Assembly (NCBI GenBank): GCA_017467335.1
Contig: JAFTSJ010000026.1
Location: 1-35,617 of the forward strand
Reading direction: 5' to 3'
DNA: 35,617 nucleotides
From: Alphaproteobacteria bacterium
GTDB lineage: Bacteria; Pseudomonadota; Alphaproteobacteria; CAAHEQ01; UBA3637
The notes under the pieces are model-generated. The model did no database searches. It was not told where the DNA came from and saw nothing but the letters and a program-made list of their open reading frames with translations. Of the stretch, positions 23,045-32,619 are shown one piece after another. Positions within the stretch are counted from its first letter, which is position 1. Each line of letters begins with the position of its first letter. Position numbers and translations under genes: made by a program.

Positions 23045-24175
23045 TTACTTTCCTTTTAAAATATGTGTAACATGAGCAACAACTTCCAATGCTGCTTTAG
23101 GACAAGCACGTTGATAGGCTCTTTCAGCGGCAACTTTTAATTCATCGGGCGTTCGCATTAACTCTAACAAACGTTGAGCCACTTGCTCCGCATTAAATTC
23201 TTTTTCATTAACAAGCCAACCGGCACCGGAATCACAAAACTGACGAGCATTTTCCATTTGATGATTATCTGCCGCTGTCGGTAACGGAACAAGAATAGCC
23301 GGACGTCCGATAACTTCCAATTCCGTAATGGTAGAAGCACCACTTCGGGCAATAACAAGATGAGATTCTTTAATCAAAGTCGGCATATCATCAAAAAATG
23401 ATTGAATAGTTACATTTTCAAAACCGTGTTGTTTATAAAAACGGATTAAATCTTCTTTATCTTCCGGTCGTGCCTGTTGCGTAATAATCAGTTTTCGTTG
23501 ATATTCTGTCGGTAATTTTGCCAAAACCTCCGGAAAACATTGGCTGAAAAATGTTGCCCCTTGACTGCCTCCGAAAATCAACAAATGAAAATTTTTCTTA
23601 TCACTCGGAAAAGGAGATTTTTCCAATGCCAAAACGGCCGGACGAGCCGGCATACCGACACGGACCTGTTTGATACCATGAGGAACCATATACGTTGGAT
23701 CGAATGAAGTTGCTATTAAACGAGCCCCGCCCGCTAACGTTCTGTTAGCCCGACCTAAAACAGCATTTTGTTCATGCAAAACAGTCGGAATACGACAAAC
23801 CTGTGCGGCAATAACCGTAGGGAAAGAGGCATATCCGCCAACACCGATAACCAATGCCGGTTTTAAACGCATTAAAAGCCAAACAGCCTGAATAGCCCCA
23901 TATACCAATTTGATACCGGCTGTTATTTTTTGAAAAAATGTTCGGCGAGCGACCGATTCAGCGGACAAATAATATGTTTGAACATTTTTTAATGAACGAA
24001 ACGCACTGCCTCTTTTATCTGTCACAAAGGCAACACGATACCCTTTTTTCAATAATGCACCCGTTATTGCTTCGGCCGGAAAAACATGTCCGCCACTTCC
24101 CCCTGTTGTCACAATGATTAACGGAGATTCTTTGGTCATTGTTTGTACCTTTTTTTGTTTTTTGTCTTGCTTCAT
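23045..24175 (-). CDS. murG: Undecaprenyl-PP-MurNAc-pentapeptide GlcNAc transferase
   Basis: MurG converts lipid I to lipid II on the inner face of the membrane. The 376-residue GT28 protein has TTGGSGGHVFPA (23-34), GVGGYASFPTVIAA, PTVLHEQNAVLGRANR, IFGGSQGATFF, and the donor-site ARSGASTITELEVIGRPAILVPLP followed by DNHQMENA. I keep the start at 24175 because GGAG lies 7 nt upstream; this gives a Lys/Gln-rich extra leader of 12 residues before a second possible Met. It follows ftsW by 14 nt. Confidence 0.96.
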   Translation of the reverse strand: MKQDKKQKKVQTMTKESPLIIVTTGGSGGHVFPAEAITGALLKKGYRVAFVTDKRGSAFRSLKNVQTYYLSAESVARRTFFQKITAGIKLVYGAIQAVWLLMRLKPALVIGVGGYASFPTVIAAQVCRIPTVLHEQNAVLGRANRTLAGGARLIATSFDPTYMVPHGIKQVRVGMPARPAVLALEKSPFPSDKKNFHLLIFGGSQGATFFSQCFPEVLAKLPTEYQRKLIITQQARPEDKEDLIRFYKQHGFENVTIQSFFDDMPTLIKESHLVIARSGASTITELEVIGRPAILVPLPTAADNHQMENARQFCDSGAGWLVNEKEFNAEQVAQRLLELMRTPDELKVAAERAYQRACPKAALEVVAHVTHILKGK

Positions 24176-24189
24176 TTAACAACTCCTTA

Positions 24190-25314
24190 TTATTCAAGAC
24201 CCCGACTAAGCGTGTGGCGTTTTGTTAATCCCAATATAATACCAAAAGCAAAACCAATTGATACAAGCGATGAGCCTCCATATGAAATAAACGGCAACGT
24301 CATACCTTTGGTTGGTAATATATTCAGTGTTGACCCCATATTGACAATAGCCTGAATTGCAATTTGTGTCAATAATCCACCAACGGCAATTTGGCAAAAA
24401 TGGTTATTTTCTTGTCGCATAAGAAAAAATCCACGTAATACGATATAAGCAAAAACCGCAATTAAAAAAACCGTTAAAATAAACCCAAATTCTTCGGCAG
24501 CAACCGCCATGATAAAATCTGTATGAGCATCAGGTAATTCATATTTAACAATACCTTCCCCCGGTCCTTTTCCGAACCAACCGGCATTTTTCAATGTTTC
24601 CAAAGATTTTTCAACCTGATATGCCGTTCCTTGTTCCGGAAACAAAAAACGATTAACCCGCTGATGGACATGGTCAAAAACAAAATAGGCCATAAATCCC
24701 ATCCCGACAAAAAATGTTGCTATTGTTCCGACAACAACCAAAGAAATACCCGATAAAAAAAGTTCTAATCCAAAAATACATGATACCGTTAAAAACATAC
24801 CGACATCCGGTTGCAACAATAATAATCCGGCAATGATAATGTATAAACAAATTGCCAACGTATATCCGGGAAATTGCTTAATCAATCGTCCTGAGGCCAA
24901 CAACCACGCACAAACAACGGCAAATGCCGGTTTTGCAAATTCAGACGGCTGTAATCCGATTCCCAAAAAATACATCCATCGTTTTGCACCTTGAATTTCC
25001 GTTCCGAACAAAACAACCCATATCATGCAAATAATGGCTCCAATCAACACCAATCCACTGATACGGCGAATTTGCTGAAATGATAAGAAAGACGTTACAA
25101 ATAAAACACCGACTGCCGGTACTAAAAATATCAACTGTCTATAAATAAAATAAAACGTTTCACGATGCGTCCGTTCAGCAACACCCGGACCGGCTGCAAA
25201 AATCAAAAAAATACCATAGAGTATTAAAACAAAAGCCCCATATAACAAACCTCTGTCTAAACTACGATAATTATCAATGATAAAACTTTGTATTTTTTGA
25301 ATAAATTTAGCCAT
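24190..25314 (-). CDS. ftsW: Septal peptidoglycan glycosyltransferase FtsW
   Basis: FtsW is the SEDS-family polymerase that works with FtsI at the septum. The 374-residue protein is strongly hydrophobic with about ten membrane segments, and has GLQPSEFAKPAFAV, LLLQPDVGMFLTV, the WFGKGPGEG motif, DAHTDFIMAVAAEEFGFI, and the closing LPTKGMTLPFISYGGSSLV. I start at 25314 (MAKFIQ) where AAAGGG lies about 8 nt upstream, 11 nt after the mraY stop. A longer frame to 25383 overlaps mraY. murD, usually between mraY and ftsW, is absent. Confidence 0.96.
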   Translation of the reverse strand: MAKFIQKIQSFIIDNYRSLDRGLLYGAFVLILYGIFLIFAAGPGVAERTHRETFYFIYRQLIFLVPAVGVLFVTSFLSFQQIRRISGLVLIGAIICMIWVVLFGTEIQGAKRWMYFLGIGLQPSEFAKPAFAVVCAWLLASGRLIKQFPGYTLAICLYIIIAGLLLLQPDVGMFLTVSCIFGLELFLSGISLVVVGTIATFFVGMGFMAYFVFDHVHQRVNRFLFPEQGTAYQVEKSLETLKNAGWFGKGPGEGIVKYELPDAHTDFIMAVAAEEFGFILTVFLIAVFAYIVLRGFFLMRQENNHFCQIAVGGLLTQIAIQAIVNMGSTLNILPTKGMTLPFISYGGSSLVSIGFAFGIILGLTKRHTLSRGLE

Positions 25315-25325
25315 AGAATGCCCTT

Positions 25326-26408
25326 TTATCGAATCTTTAATGTTGAAAGTGCCAATAATGCCAATAAAATTGAAATAATCCAAAAACGAACAACAATCGT
25401 TGTTTCATTCCAACCTTTTTTTTCAAAATGATGGTGTATCGGAGCCATTAAGAAAACACGTTTCCCTCTTAACTTATAAGAACCGACCTGTATAATGTCA
25501 CTTAATGCTTCCATAACAAAAACACCTCCGGCAATAGCCAATAAAAATTCTTGTTTGGTGGCAACTGATAAAGCCCCTAAAATACCACCCAAAGCCAACG
25601 AACCGGTATCACCCATAAAAACTTGTGCCGGATGTGCATTAAACCATAAAAATCCCAACATAGCCCCGATAACAGCACAACAAAAAACAGCCATTTCACC
25701 GGCACCGACAACATGATGAAGATTCAAATAAGAAGCATAATCAACCCGTCCGACCAAATAAGATACAACAGCAAATACAAAACAACATGTGATAACGGGC
25801 ATACTGACTAAACCATCCAATCCGTCCGTCAAATTAACGGCATTAGAACTACCGACCATAACAAATAAAACAAACGGAATATAAAAATAACTCAAATCAA
25901 TCAAGACGTCTTTAAAAAACGGGATTGTTAAAGTTGTACCCATCGGCCCGCTTTCTAAACAAATCAACCATAAACAGGCAACTAAACTAATCAAAAACTG
26001 TAAAAACAATTTGTGTCGTCCGGATATACCTTTGGAACTGTGTTGCGTTAATTTCTTATAATCATCGAATAAACCTGCCAAGCCAAAACCGAACATAACA
26101 AAAATCATAATCCAAATATAGGGATTAAATAATTGTGCCCATAATATAGTTGCAACAAAAACAGCTGTTAAAATCAAAACACCGCCCATGCAAGGCGTTC
26201 CTTTTTTGGCAAAATGCGTTTCAGGTCCTTCCTTACGAATCGGTTGACCTTCTCCTTGTTTACTTTTAAGCCAAGCAATAAATCGGGGACCAAACAACAT
26301 CATAATCACAAATGCCGTGACCAAAGCCCCGCCACTTCTAAACGTCAAATATTTAAAAATGTTTAAAAAACCAATATCTGATGAAAAAAATGACATCCAA
26401 TATAACAT
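25326..26408 (-). CDS. mraY: Phospho-N-acetylmuramoyl-pentapeptide transferase
   Basis: MraY transfers phospho-MurNAc-pentapeptide to undecaprenyl phosphate, making lipid I. The 360-residue integral membrane enzyme shows THFAKKGTPCMGG, GLFDDYKK (catalytic Asp pair), NAVNLTDGLDGL, GFLWFNAHPAQVFMGDTGSLALGG and PIHHHFEKKGWNE, the His-rich uracil-binding loop. Its ATG follows the murEF stop with no gap. It is the only phosphotransferase of the pathway in the window. Confidence 0.97.
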   Translation of the reverse strand: MLYWMSFFSSDIGFLNIFKYLTFRSGGALVTAFVIMMLFGPRFIAWLKSKQGEGQPIRKEGPETHFAKKGTPCMGGVLILTAVFVATILWAQLFNPYIWIMIFVMFGFGLAGLFDDYKKLTQHSSKGISGRHKLFLQFLISLVACLWLICLESGPMGTTLTIPFFKDVLIDLSYFYIPFVLFVMVGSSNAVNLTDGLDGLVSMPVITCCFVFAVVSYLVGRVDYASYLNLHHVVGAGEMAVFCCAVIGAMLGFLWFNAHPAQVFMGDTGSLALGGILGALSVATKQEFLLAIAGGVFVMEALSDIIQVGSYKLRGKRVFLMAPIHHHFEKKGWNETTIVVRFWIISILLALLALSTLKIR

Positions 26409-29261
26409 TTATTTTTCCCCTTTCAATACGGCAATAATCTTTTTTAAATTCATGCTGTTTGATGCTTTAACCAATACCACATCATTTTGATACAACCGAG
26501 ACATTAAAACCGGTAAAATTTCATCTGCCGTCAAGGCATATCCGCCCCGTTTTTCAACCGGTAAAACATTATAAAGTTCTTTCATAAGCGTACCGACACA
26601 AAAAACAATATCGATTTGATTTGTTTGAATGGCATTTAATAATTCACGATGATAAAAAACAGCTTCGTCTCCTAATTCCAACATATCACCCAAAACAGCA
26701 ATACGTCTGTAATTGCGATAGGCACCCAACGTACTTAAAGAAGCTTCAACGGATTTCGGATTAGCATTGTACGCATCGTCAATTAAAATGATTTTTTGAC
26801 CGGTCGGCAACCCAATTTCAGCGGGCAAACCACGTCCCTGAACAGGTTTTGTTTCAGCTAAAGTGTTCATCGCTAAATCAACACTTGCCCCGACAGCATC
26901 AACCATTGCTAAAACAGCCAATGAATTCAAAGCAAAATGGCGACCTGTAAAACCGATTTCATAATGGTAATTTAATCCATGCCAACGCATATGAACAATT
27001 GTTTTATTCGGCTCGGTATAATACGAAACCAATTCAAAATCAGCTCCCTTTTTTTCACCAAACGTAACAATATGCCGAATACCGCATTGACGGGCTTCTT
27101 CTGACAAATAATGGTATTGAGGCGATTCACTATTCAAAACAGCTGTTCCCCGAGAATCCGCATATTCAAAAATTTCACCTTTGGCAACGGCAATATCATC
27201 ATCACTTTTAAAATAAGCCCGATGAGCCGACCCTGTCATTGTAATCAAAGTATGATTTGGACGAACCAACTCTGATAAAAAGGCCATTTCGCCGAAATGA
27301 TTCATACCCATTTCTATAATAGCATATTCCGTATCTAACGGCATTTGAGATAACATTAACGGAACACCGATTTGATTGTTGAAATTGCCGGAAGTAGCAA
27401 AAACCCGTCCTTGTTTTTCTAAAACAGTACGAAGCATTTCTTTTGTAGTTGTTTTTCCGGAACTACCCGTTACACCGATAAAAACAGCTTCACTTCTCAT
27501 ACGGGCAAATCGAGCCAATGATTCCAAGGCAACCAATGTATCTGATACAATAATTTGTTTACCGGCAGGGATACCTTCCACGACATGATCAACAATACAG
27601 GCACAAGCTCCTTTATCAATAGCCGTTCCCACGTAATCATGCCCGTCTAATCTGTCTCCTTTTAAAGCAACAAACAAATCACCATACGTTAAAGTACGTG
27701 TATCAATCGACACACCGGTAGCACAAACATACGGGGAAACAGTTGTATTTAATGCCATGCTTAATTCTGTACTTCGCCATAAAATATCTTTTTTATACAT
27801 AGCCGTTAAGGATAAAATTTCCGTTTTGTCATTAAACCGATAAACCGTTGTCCCAATTGTTTGTCCTGTTTCATGACCTTTTCCGCAAACAACCAAAACA
27901 TCTCCGTCTTCTAATTCACATAATGCTTCATACAATGCTTCTAAACGGCCGTCAATATCAATCCCTTTCGGACAGGCTTCCTTAATAGCATGACGAATTA
28001 AAGCGGCGTCCTCTAAACGAGGATTATCATCCGTAATATAAACAACATCAGCTAATCGATTTGCAATTTCTCCCATTTGAGAACGCTTACCCGTATCTCG
28101 GTTACCACCACATCCGAACACACAAATCAAACGCCGTGTTGCATGCGGTCTTAATGAAATTAAAACACGTTCCAACGCATCCGGTGTATGAGCATAATCA
28201 ACAAAAACAGATGCTCCGTTTACCATATCAACCCGTTCCATCCGACCATCCGGTGCTTTTAGTGATGGTAAAACATTCATAATATCAGATATATCAGCCC
28301 CAACACCCATACATAATCCAACCGCACATAATACATTCATAACCTGAAAATCACCATATAAATTTAAATGAAATGAATATGTTTCTTTATCGGTTTTAAC
28401 AATAACATCTTGACCGGTTGATGTGGGAATACGAGAAATCAATTTTAACGTTGTGGCATTTGCTCCATATGTATAAACACGCAACCCTCTTTGCGTTATT
28501 TCTTGCAACATATCGTTAAATTCAGGTATATCCGCATTTAAAACAACAACACCGTCTGATGATGTGCGTTCCAAAAACAATTTCATTTTGGCTTGCAAAT
28601 AAGACGCCATCGTTTTATGATAATCCAAATGGTCCCGTGTTAAGTTTGTAAATCCCGTTGCTTGAAAATCAATCGCTCCAACCCGATTTTGATCTAAACC
28701 ATGGCTGGATGCTTCCAATGCAACATGTGTAACTCCCAATTGGCTCAAATGAGATAATGACTGATGTAATGTAACACTATCCGGCGTTGTCATAGAACCG
28801 TCTTGCTGATAAACAGGAGATTGTATCCCGATTGTCCCTAAACTGGCGGCTGATTTTCCGAGGGCATTTAAAATTTGTTGCACAAAATAAGAAACACTTG
28901 TTTTTCCGTTTGTTCCCGTAACGGCAATTTTTGTCATTTGAGGAGTCGGATATAAAATATCGGCTGTTTTGGCAATCATTTGACGTAAATCAGATACAAC
29001 AATAACAGGAACGGTTGTTTGAATTTCTCTGTCAGCTAACAAAAAACCGACTTTACGTTCAAGAGCAATATCCAAAAAATCCATACCATCAAATTTTTCG
29101 CCTTTAACAACGGGAAAAATATTCCCTTCTTGAATTTTATCGGCACACAAACATATTCCCGTTACATCCTTTTCCTGATAATCTGATAAGGAACTCCCTT
29201 GCGGTAAACGTATATTTTGTTCAGTCATTCCCATTTTTGTCATCAATGTTGCAAAACGCAT
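26409..29261 (-). CDS. murE/murF: Bifunctional MurE-MurF fusion ligase
   Basis: One 950-residue frame joins two Mur ligases. Residues 1 to ~487 are MurE: GTNGKTS (116-122), TTPDSVTLH, ALEASSHGLDQNR, RMERVD, the DNPR motif (412-415) that selects meso-diaminopimelate, and GKGHETGQ. Residues ~488-950 are MurF: GVSIDTRTLTYGDLFVALKG, GSSGKTTTKEM (from 599), ATSGNFNNQIGVPL, and DDAYNANPKSVEASL. The joint reads SLTA-MYKKDILW, so the old MurF start Met is kept inside, but no ribosome-binding site precedes it. I start at 29261, one nt after the ftsI stop, with AGAGGA upstream; a longer frame to 29375 lies within ftsI. Similar fusions are known in some betaproteobacteria. Confidence 0.95.
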   Translation of the reverse strand: MRFATLMTKMGMTEQNIRLPQGSSLSDYQEKDVTGICLCADKIQEGNIFPVVKGEKFDGMDFLDIALERKVGFLLADREIQTTVPVIVVSDLRQMIAKTADILYPTPQMTKIAVTGTNGKTSVSYFVQQILNALGKSAASLGTIGIQSPVYQQDGSMTTPDSVTLHQSLSHLSQLGVTHVALEASSHGLDQNRVGAIDFQATGFTNLTRDHLDYHKTMASYLQAKMKLFLERTSSDGVVVLNADIPEFNDMLQEITQRGLRVYTYGANATTLKLISRIPTSTGQDVIVKTDKETYSFHLNLYGDFQVMNVLCAVGLCMGVGADISDIMNVLPSLKAPDGRMERVDMVNGASVFVDYAHTPDALERVLISLRPHATRRLICVFGCGGNRDTGKRSQMGEIANRLADVVYITDDNPRLEDAALIRHAIKEACPKGIDIDGRLEALYEALCELEDGDVLVVCGKGHETGQTIGTTVYRFNDKTEILSLTAMYKKDILWRSTELSMALNTTVSPYVCATGVSIDTRTLTYGDLFVALKGDRLDGHDYVGTAIDKGACACIVDHVVEGIPAGKQIIVSDTLVALESLARFARMRSEAVFIGVTGSSGKTTTKEMLRTVLEKQGRVFATSGNFNNQIGVPLMLSQMPLDTEYAIIEMGMNHFGEMAFLSELVRPNHTLITMTGSAHRAYFKSDDDIAVAKGEIFEYADSRGTAVLNSESPQYHYLSEEARQCGIRHIVTFGEKKGADFELVSYYTEPNKTIVHMRWHGLNYHYEIGFTGRHFALNSLAVLAMVDAVGASVDLAMNTLAETKPVQGRGLPAEIGLPTGQKIILIDDAYNANPKSVEASLSTLGAYRNYRRIAVLGDMLELGDEAVFYHRELLNAIQTNQIDIVFCVGTLMKELYNVLPVEKRGGYALTADEILPVLMSRLYQNDVVLVKASNSMNLKKIIAVLKGEK

Positions 29262-29262
29262 A

Positions 29263-31014
29263 TTACCATCCTCTTTTATTTGCTTGTAAAGACGCATCAA
29301 TTGCCCGTTGCATATAAGCCGGTTGAGCCCATGGTTCTTCCGGTGCAATCCCCAAATACGGAGCAATTTGTTCAATAATTTTTAATCCTGTTGGTTTGGC
29401 ATTCCAACCGGCTGTATTAAAATTAAATGTTTCTTTTAATTTCTTCGGATTTTCTAACGTAACCAAAACCGCATACTTCGGATCACTCATCGGAAAGGCC
29501 GCCACAAACGTTGTACGGGATTTTCCTTCAACATACTTTCCGTTTTGAATTAAGTTAGCTGTTCCCGTTTTACCCCCAACAGCATATCCATATCCTAAAT
29601 CTTTGGGTTTGATACGCCAATTGATAACCCCCCACATCATATGTCGCATGATATCCGATGTTTTTTCAGATATAACTTGATATTCCGGTTGTCCTTTATT
29701 ACCTTCTTTTAAAAACGTCGGCACACGATAATATCCACCGTTTACCAATGCTGAAACAGCACTGATTAAATGGAGTGGTGAAACAGAAATACCATATCCG
29801 AAAGAAATATTGGCAGATGTAATTTCCGCCCACTTATTAGAACGAGGATACTGTGTTCGTGTTCGTTCCGGTAATGAAATAGGCAATGGTTCATAAAAAC
29901 CGAATCGTTTTAAAAATTCCCGTTGTTTTTGATAACCGGCTTTTAAAGCAATGCGAACTGATCCTAAATTCGATGAGTGAATTAAAATTTCAGGAACAAG
30001 TAACGGTCTGTTTTGTCCACGCCAATCCGTCAGTTTTTTACGACCGATTTGTATGGCTTGACTGGCATCATAGCTGTCTGTCGGTTTAATAACCCCCATA
30101 TCCAAACCCATAGCCGTATTAAATAACTTAAAAACAGAACCAAATTCATAAGCCCCTAACGTGGCTTTATTAAATAATTTATCTTTATCTTTGCTGTCTA
30201 ACGGTAAATTAGGATTATAATCAGGCAATGACACACTGGCTAAAATTTCACCTGTATTCACATCCATAACAATACCTAAACCACCATCTGCTTTGAAATG
30301 CTTTACTTCTTCTGATAATGTTTTTCGGACAATTTCTTGAACGGATAAATCCAATGATAATGTTAAATTTTGTTGCAAAAGCGTTTTTTCATATGCCTTT
30401 TCCAAACCGGCCGTACCGTGATTATCAATATCAACTCGCCCTAATAAATGCGAAAATAAATTACCCTGCGGATATACTCGTTTTTCACCGTCTGTTTCCT
30501 GTAAAAAATAATATCCAAGCCAATTGATAGCATTTTGTTCGGTTGGTGTAATATTTCTTTTAATATAACGAAAGTTTGTATTTTCATTAAGTTTTTCAAG
30601 AATTTCTTTTTCCGTTACATCCGGTAAAACTTTTGCCAATTCTCGGGCAACATTTAATCGTTCAGATGATTTAACCTTTTTAGGATTAACGGATAAATCC
30701 TTTGTCGGTACACTGGTTGCCAAAATCATACCGTTTCTATCCAAAATATTGTATCTGGTAAAATCAACATCTGTTTTCAAAACAGACGGTATAAACTGAC
30801 GAGCATGATAATTCATAACGCTTAACTGAAATAAACGAGCCGTAATTATCAAAAAACAAACTGCAAAAACAACCATAACAAAGGTTATACGTCCTCGTGC
30901 TTTTTCAAGGACACCCCGTGTTGTCGCATCTAAACACTTATATCGATCCATGGATGTCTGGGGAACCTCCATTCCGACATAATAAAAAACTTCTTTTTTT
31001 CGCTTAAAAAACAT
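29263..31014 (-). CDS. ftsI: Septal transpeptidase FtsI (PBP3)
   Basis: FtsI cross-links septal peptidoglycan. The 583-residue protein has a ~40-residue cytoplasmic N terminus, one membrane anchor (about 41-60), the pedestal domain starting ARLFQLSV...YNILDRNGMILATSVP, and the transpeptidase domain. The three active-site motifs are Ser293-V-F-Lys296, Ser347-Ser-Asn349 and Lys482-Thr-Gly484. The tail after residue 555 (GIAPEEPWAQPAYMQR) is lineage-specific. It overlaps the ftsL stop by one base (TGATG). Confidence 0.96.
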   Translation of the reverse strand: MFFKRKKEVFYYVGMEVPQTSMDRYKCLDATTRGVLEKARGRITFVMVVFAVCFLIITARLFQLSVMNYHARQFIPSVLKTDVDFTRYNILDRNGMILATSVPTKDLSVNPKKVKSSERLNVARELAKVLPDVTEKEILEKLNENTNFRYIKRNITPTEQNAINWLGYYFLQETDGEKRVYPQGNLFSHLLGRVDIDNHGTAGLEKAYEKTLLQQNLTLSLDLSVQEIVRKTLSEEVKHFKADGGLGIVMDVNTGEILASVSLPDYNPNLPLDSKDKDKLFNKATLGAYEFGSVFKLFNTAMGLDMGVIKPTDSYDASQAIQIGRKKLTDWRGQNRPLLVPEILIHSSNLGSVRIALKAGYQKQREFLKRFGFYEPLPISLPERTRTQYPRSNKWAEITSANISFGYGISVSPLHLISAVSALVNGGYYRVPTFLKEGNKGQPEYQVISEKTSDIMRHMMWGVINWRIKPKDLGYGYAVGGKTGTANLIQNGKYVEGKSRTTFVAAFPMSDPKYAVLVTLENPKKLKETFNFNTAGWNAKPTGLKIIEQIAPYLGIAPEEPWAQPAYMQRAIDASLQANKRGW

Positions 31015-31565
31015 CAGGGATCTTTCCTCCCTTTCTTATCTTTATTGCTCCACACGTAATCAGCCTGCGAATGCCCTTTTAAACGGCTTTTTGTTTCATC
31101 TGATTTTTGAGAAACAGATTTAGCACTTTGTGCCAATGAATCCAGATTCGGTTTTGCTTTAACAGACATCTTTTTTGATACGGATAAAAATTCCTTTTGC
31201 GTTGATTTAGATTTTTTTTGTTCTTTTTCTTTGTTTAATTTGTCATCTTCCGTTTCAATAACTTCAACAAGACCTTCATCTTCACGAGGACGCATCGGAA
31301 TATCCGTTAATGTAACCAATTGTTCCGGTTCAATCATAGCCCAATTTGTCTGTGTTTTTACCAATTCTTTAAGTCGAGCCGGTGAATTAAAATAAGCCCA
31401 TTCTGCTTCTAACATATGAATTTCACGCTTATTTTGTAAAATTTCACGATGTATCTGATGCAAATGACGTTCTTCGGCTTTAACCTGATATTTCAACACA
31501 AACAATGAAACACCCGATAATAAAGCAATAAACAAAAAAAACGCATTGATAATAATTTTTTTCAT
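31014..31565 (-). CDS. ftsL: Cell division protein FtsL (alphaproteobacterial type)
   Basis: FtsL is a small bitopic divisome protein that pairs with FtsB and FtsQ. The 183-residue product has a membrane segment (about 5-25), then a coiled-coil with REILQNKREIHMLEAEW and the YFNSPARLKELVKTQTNWAMIEP segment typical of the alphaproteobacterial FtsL family. After about residue 90 there is an unusually long Lys/Ser-rich tail that probably is disordered; many FtsL proteins end near 100-130 residues. It overlaps rsmH by 4 nt (ATGA). Confidence 0.88.
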   Translation of the reverse strand: MKKIIINAFFLFIALLSGVSLFVLKYQVKAEERHLHQIHREILQNKREIHMLEAEWAYFNSPARLKELVKTQTNWAMIEPEQLVTLTDIPMRPREDEGLVEVIETEDDKLNKEKEQKKSKSTQKEFLSVSKKMSVKAKPNLDSLAQSAKSVSQKSDETKSRLKGHSQADYVWSNKDKKGRKDP

Positions 31566-32494
31566 CTATCCTCCAATCGAACGGCACATCTCAACTTGGC
31601 GGAATGAGAACGAGGATTGGCATTTAATTCTGTTTCATCGGCAACAATCGGTTTACGTGTGATAACCTGAAATATATCTTTTTTAACAGGCATATTGTTC
31701 GTGATACAATATCTGTTTTCGTTCGGACGTAATGCAGAATTTTGAATCATAAAATTCTTAACGATTCGATCTTCTAATGAATGAAACGTAACAACAACCA
31801 AACGCCCACCGGTTTTTAATAATCGTATTGAAGAATCAAGAGCTCGTTCCAATTCACCTAATTCATCATTCACGTATATCCGTAAAGCCTGAAATGACCG
31901 CATGGCACTATCTGACCCATCTTTAGGTTTCGACATAACACGATGAATAATGTCCGTTAAATCTGCCGTTGTTTCAATAACCTTATGTGAACGAAACTGA
32001 CAGATTGCCCGAGCGATACGCCGAGAAGACCGTTCTTCCCCATACAAAAACAAAATATCAGCCAATTGTTTTTCAGATAAAGAGTTGACAACTTCCTTGG
32101 CCGTTATTCCTTCACATGACATACGCATATCCAACGGTCCGTCAAATCGAAAAGAAAAACCTCTATCCGGTTGATCGATTTGCATAGATGAAACACCTAA
32201 ATCTAAAACAATTCCATCCACTTGCTGTGTTATACGTTTTTCCATATTGCCGAAACAATCAAAAATAAATTTAAACCGAGACCCAAATTCATTTTGAAAT
32301 TGTTCAACTGTCGGCAAAACAGTCGGATCCCGATCAAAGGCAAATACATCATTTTCAGGATGAGCATTTAAAATGGCTCGTGTATAACCACCGGCTCCAA
32401 ATGTTCCATCAACAAAACATCCGCCGTTTTGACATGCCATATGTGTTAAAACCGGCTTCAATAAAACAGGAATATGTGGTATGTTTTGTTGCAT
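31562..32494 (-). CDS. rsmH: 16S rRNA m4C1402 methyltransferase RsmH (MraW)
   Basis: RsmH methylates N4 of C1402 in the 16S rRNA decoding centre. The 310-residue protein has HIPVLLKPVL at the N terminus, SAM-binding VDGTFGAGGYTRAIL, the LDLGVSSMQIDQPDRGFSFRFDGPLDMRM block, and VVTFHSLEDRIVKNFM. It is the first gene of the division cluster here. mraZ, which normally precedes it, is missing; the region upstream holds the ndk terminator. No strong ribosome-binding site or convincing promoter was found ahead of it. Confidence 0.96.
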   Translation of the reverse strand: MQQNIPHIPVLLKPVLTHMACQNGGCFVDGTFGAGGYTRAILNAHPENDVFAFDRDPTVLPTVEQFQNEFGSRFKFIFDCFGNMEKRITQQVDGIVLDLGVSSMQIDQPDRGFSFRFDGPLDMRMSCEGITAKEVVNSLSEKQLADILFLYGEERSSRRIARAICQFRSHKVIETTADLTDIIHRVMSKPKDGSDSAMRSFQALRIYVNDELGELERALDSSIRLLKTGGRLVVVTFHSLEDRIVKNFMIQNSALRPNENRYCITNNMPVKKDIFQVITRKPIVADETELNANPRSHSAKLRCAVRLEDR

Positions 32495-32564
32495 GGTAAC
32501 GTTTCTTTGTCGCTAAATAATGTATTTCGGTTTATAATATATGAGCATTCTACCCCTTTTTACC

Positions 32565-32599
32565 ACAAAAAGCCGTGTATAAACAGCACGGCTTTTTGT
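32565..32599 (-). terminator. Terminator after ndk, upstream of the dcw cluster
   Basis: A 13-bp palindrome (ACAAAAAGCCGTG 32565-32577, CACGGCTTTTTGT 32587-32599) with a 9-nt loop lies 20 nt beyond the ndk stop on the minus strand. Its T run is within the distal arm. Confidence 0.85.
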
Positions 32600-32619
32600 A
32601 TTGCATGAAAAGCCGTTAT

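Noticed and set aside
25315-25383. Longer start for ftsW overlapping mraY
   Set aside because: The shorter start has an AAAGGG ribosome-binding site and matches FtsW; the added part is out-of-frame mraY.
29262-29375. Longer start for murEF reaching back into ftsI
   Set aside because: It adds 38 residues without Mur homology that overlap the ftsI end; the ATG at 29261 has AGAGGA upstream.
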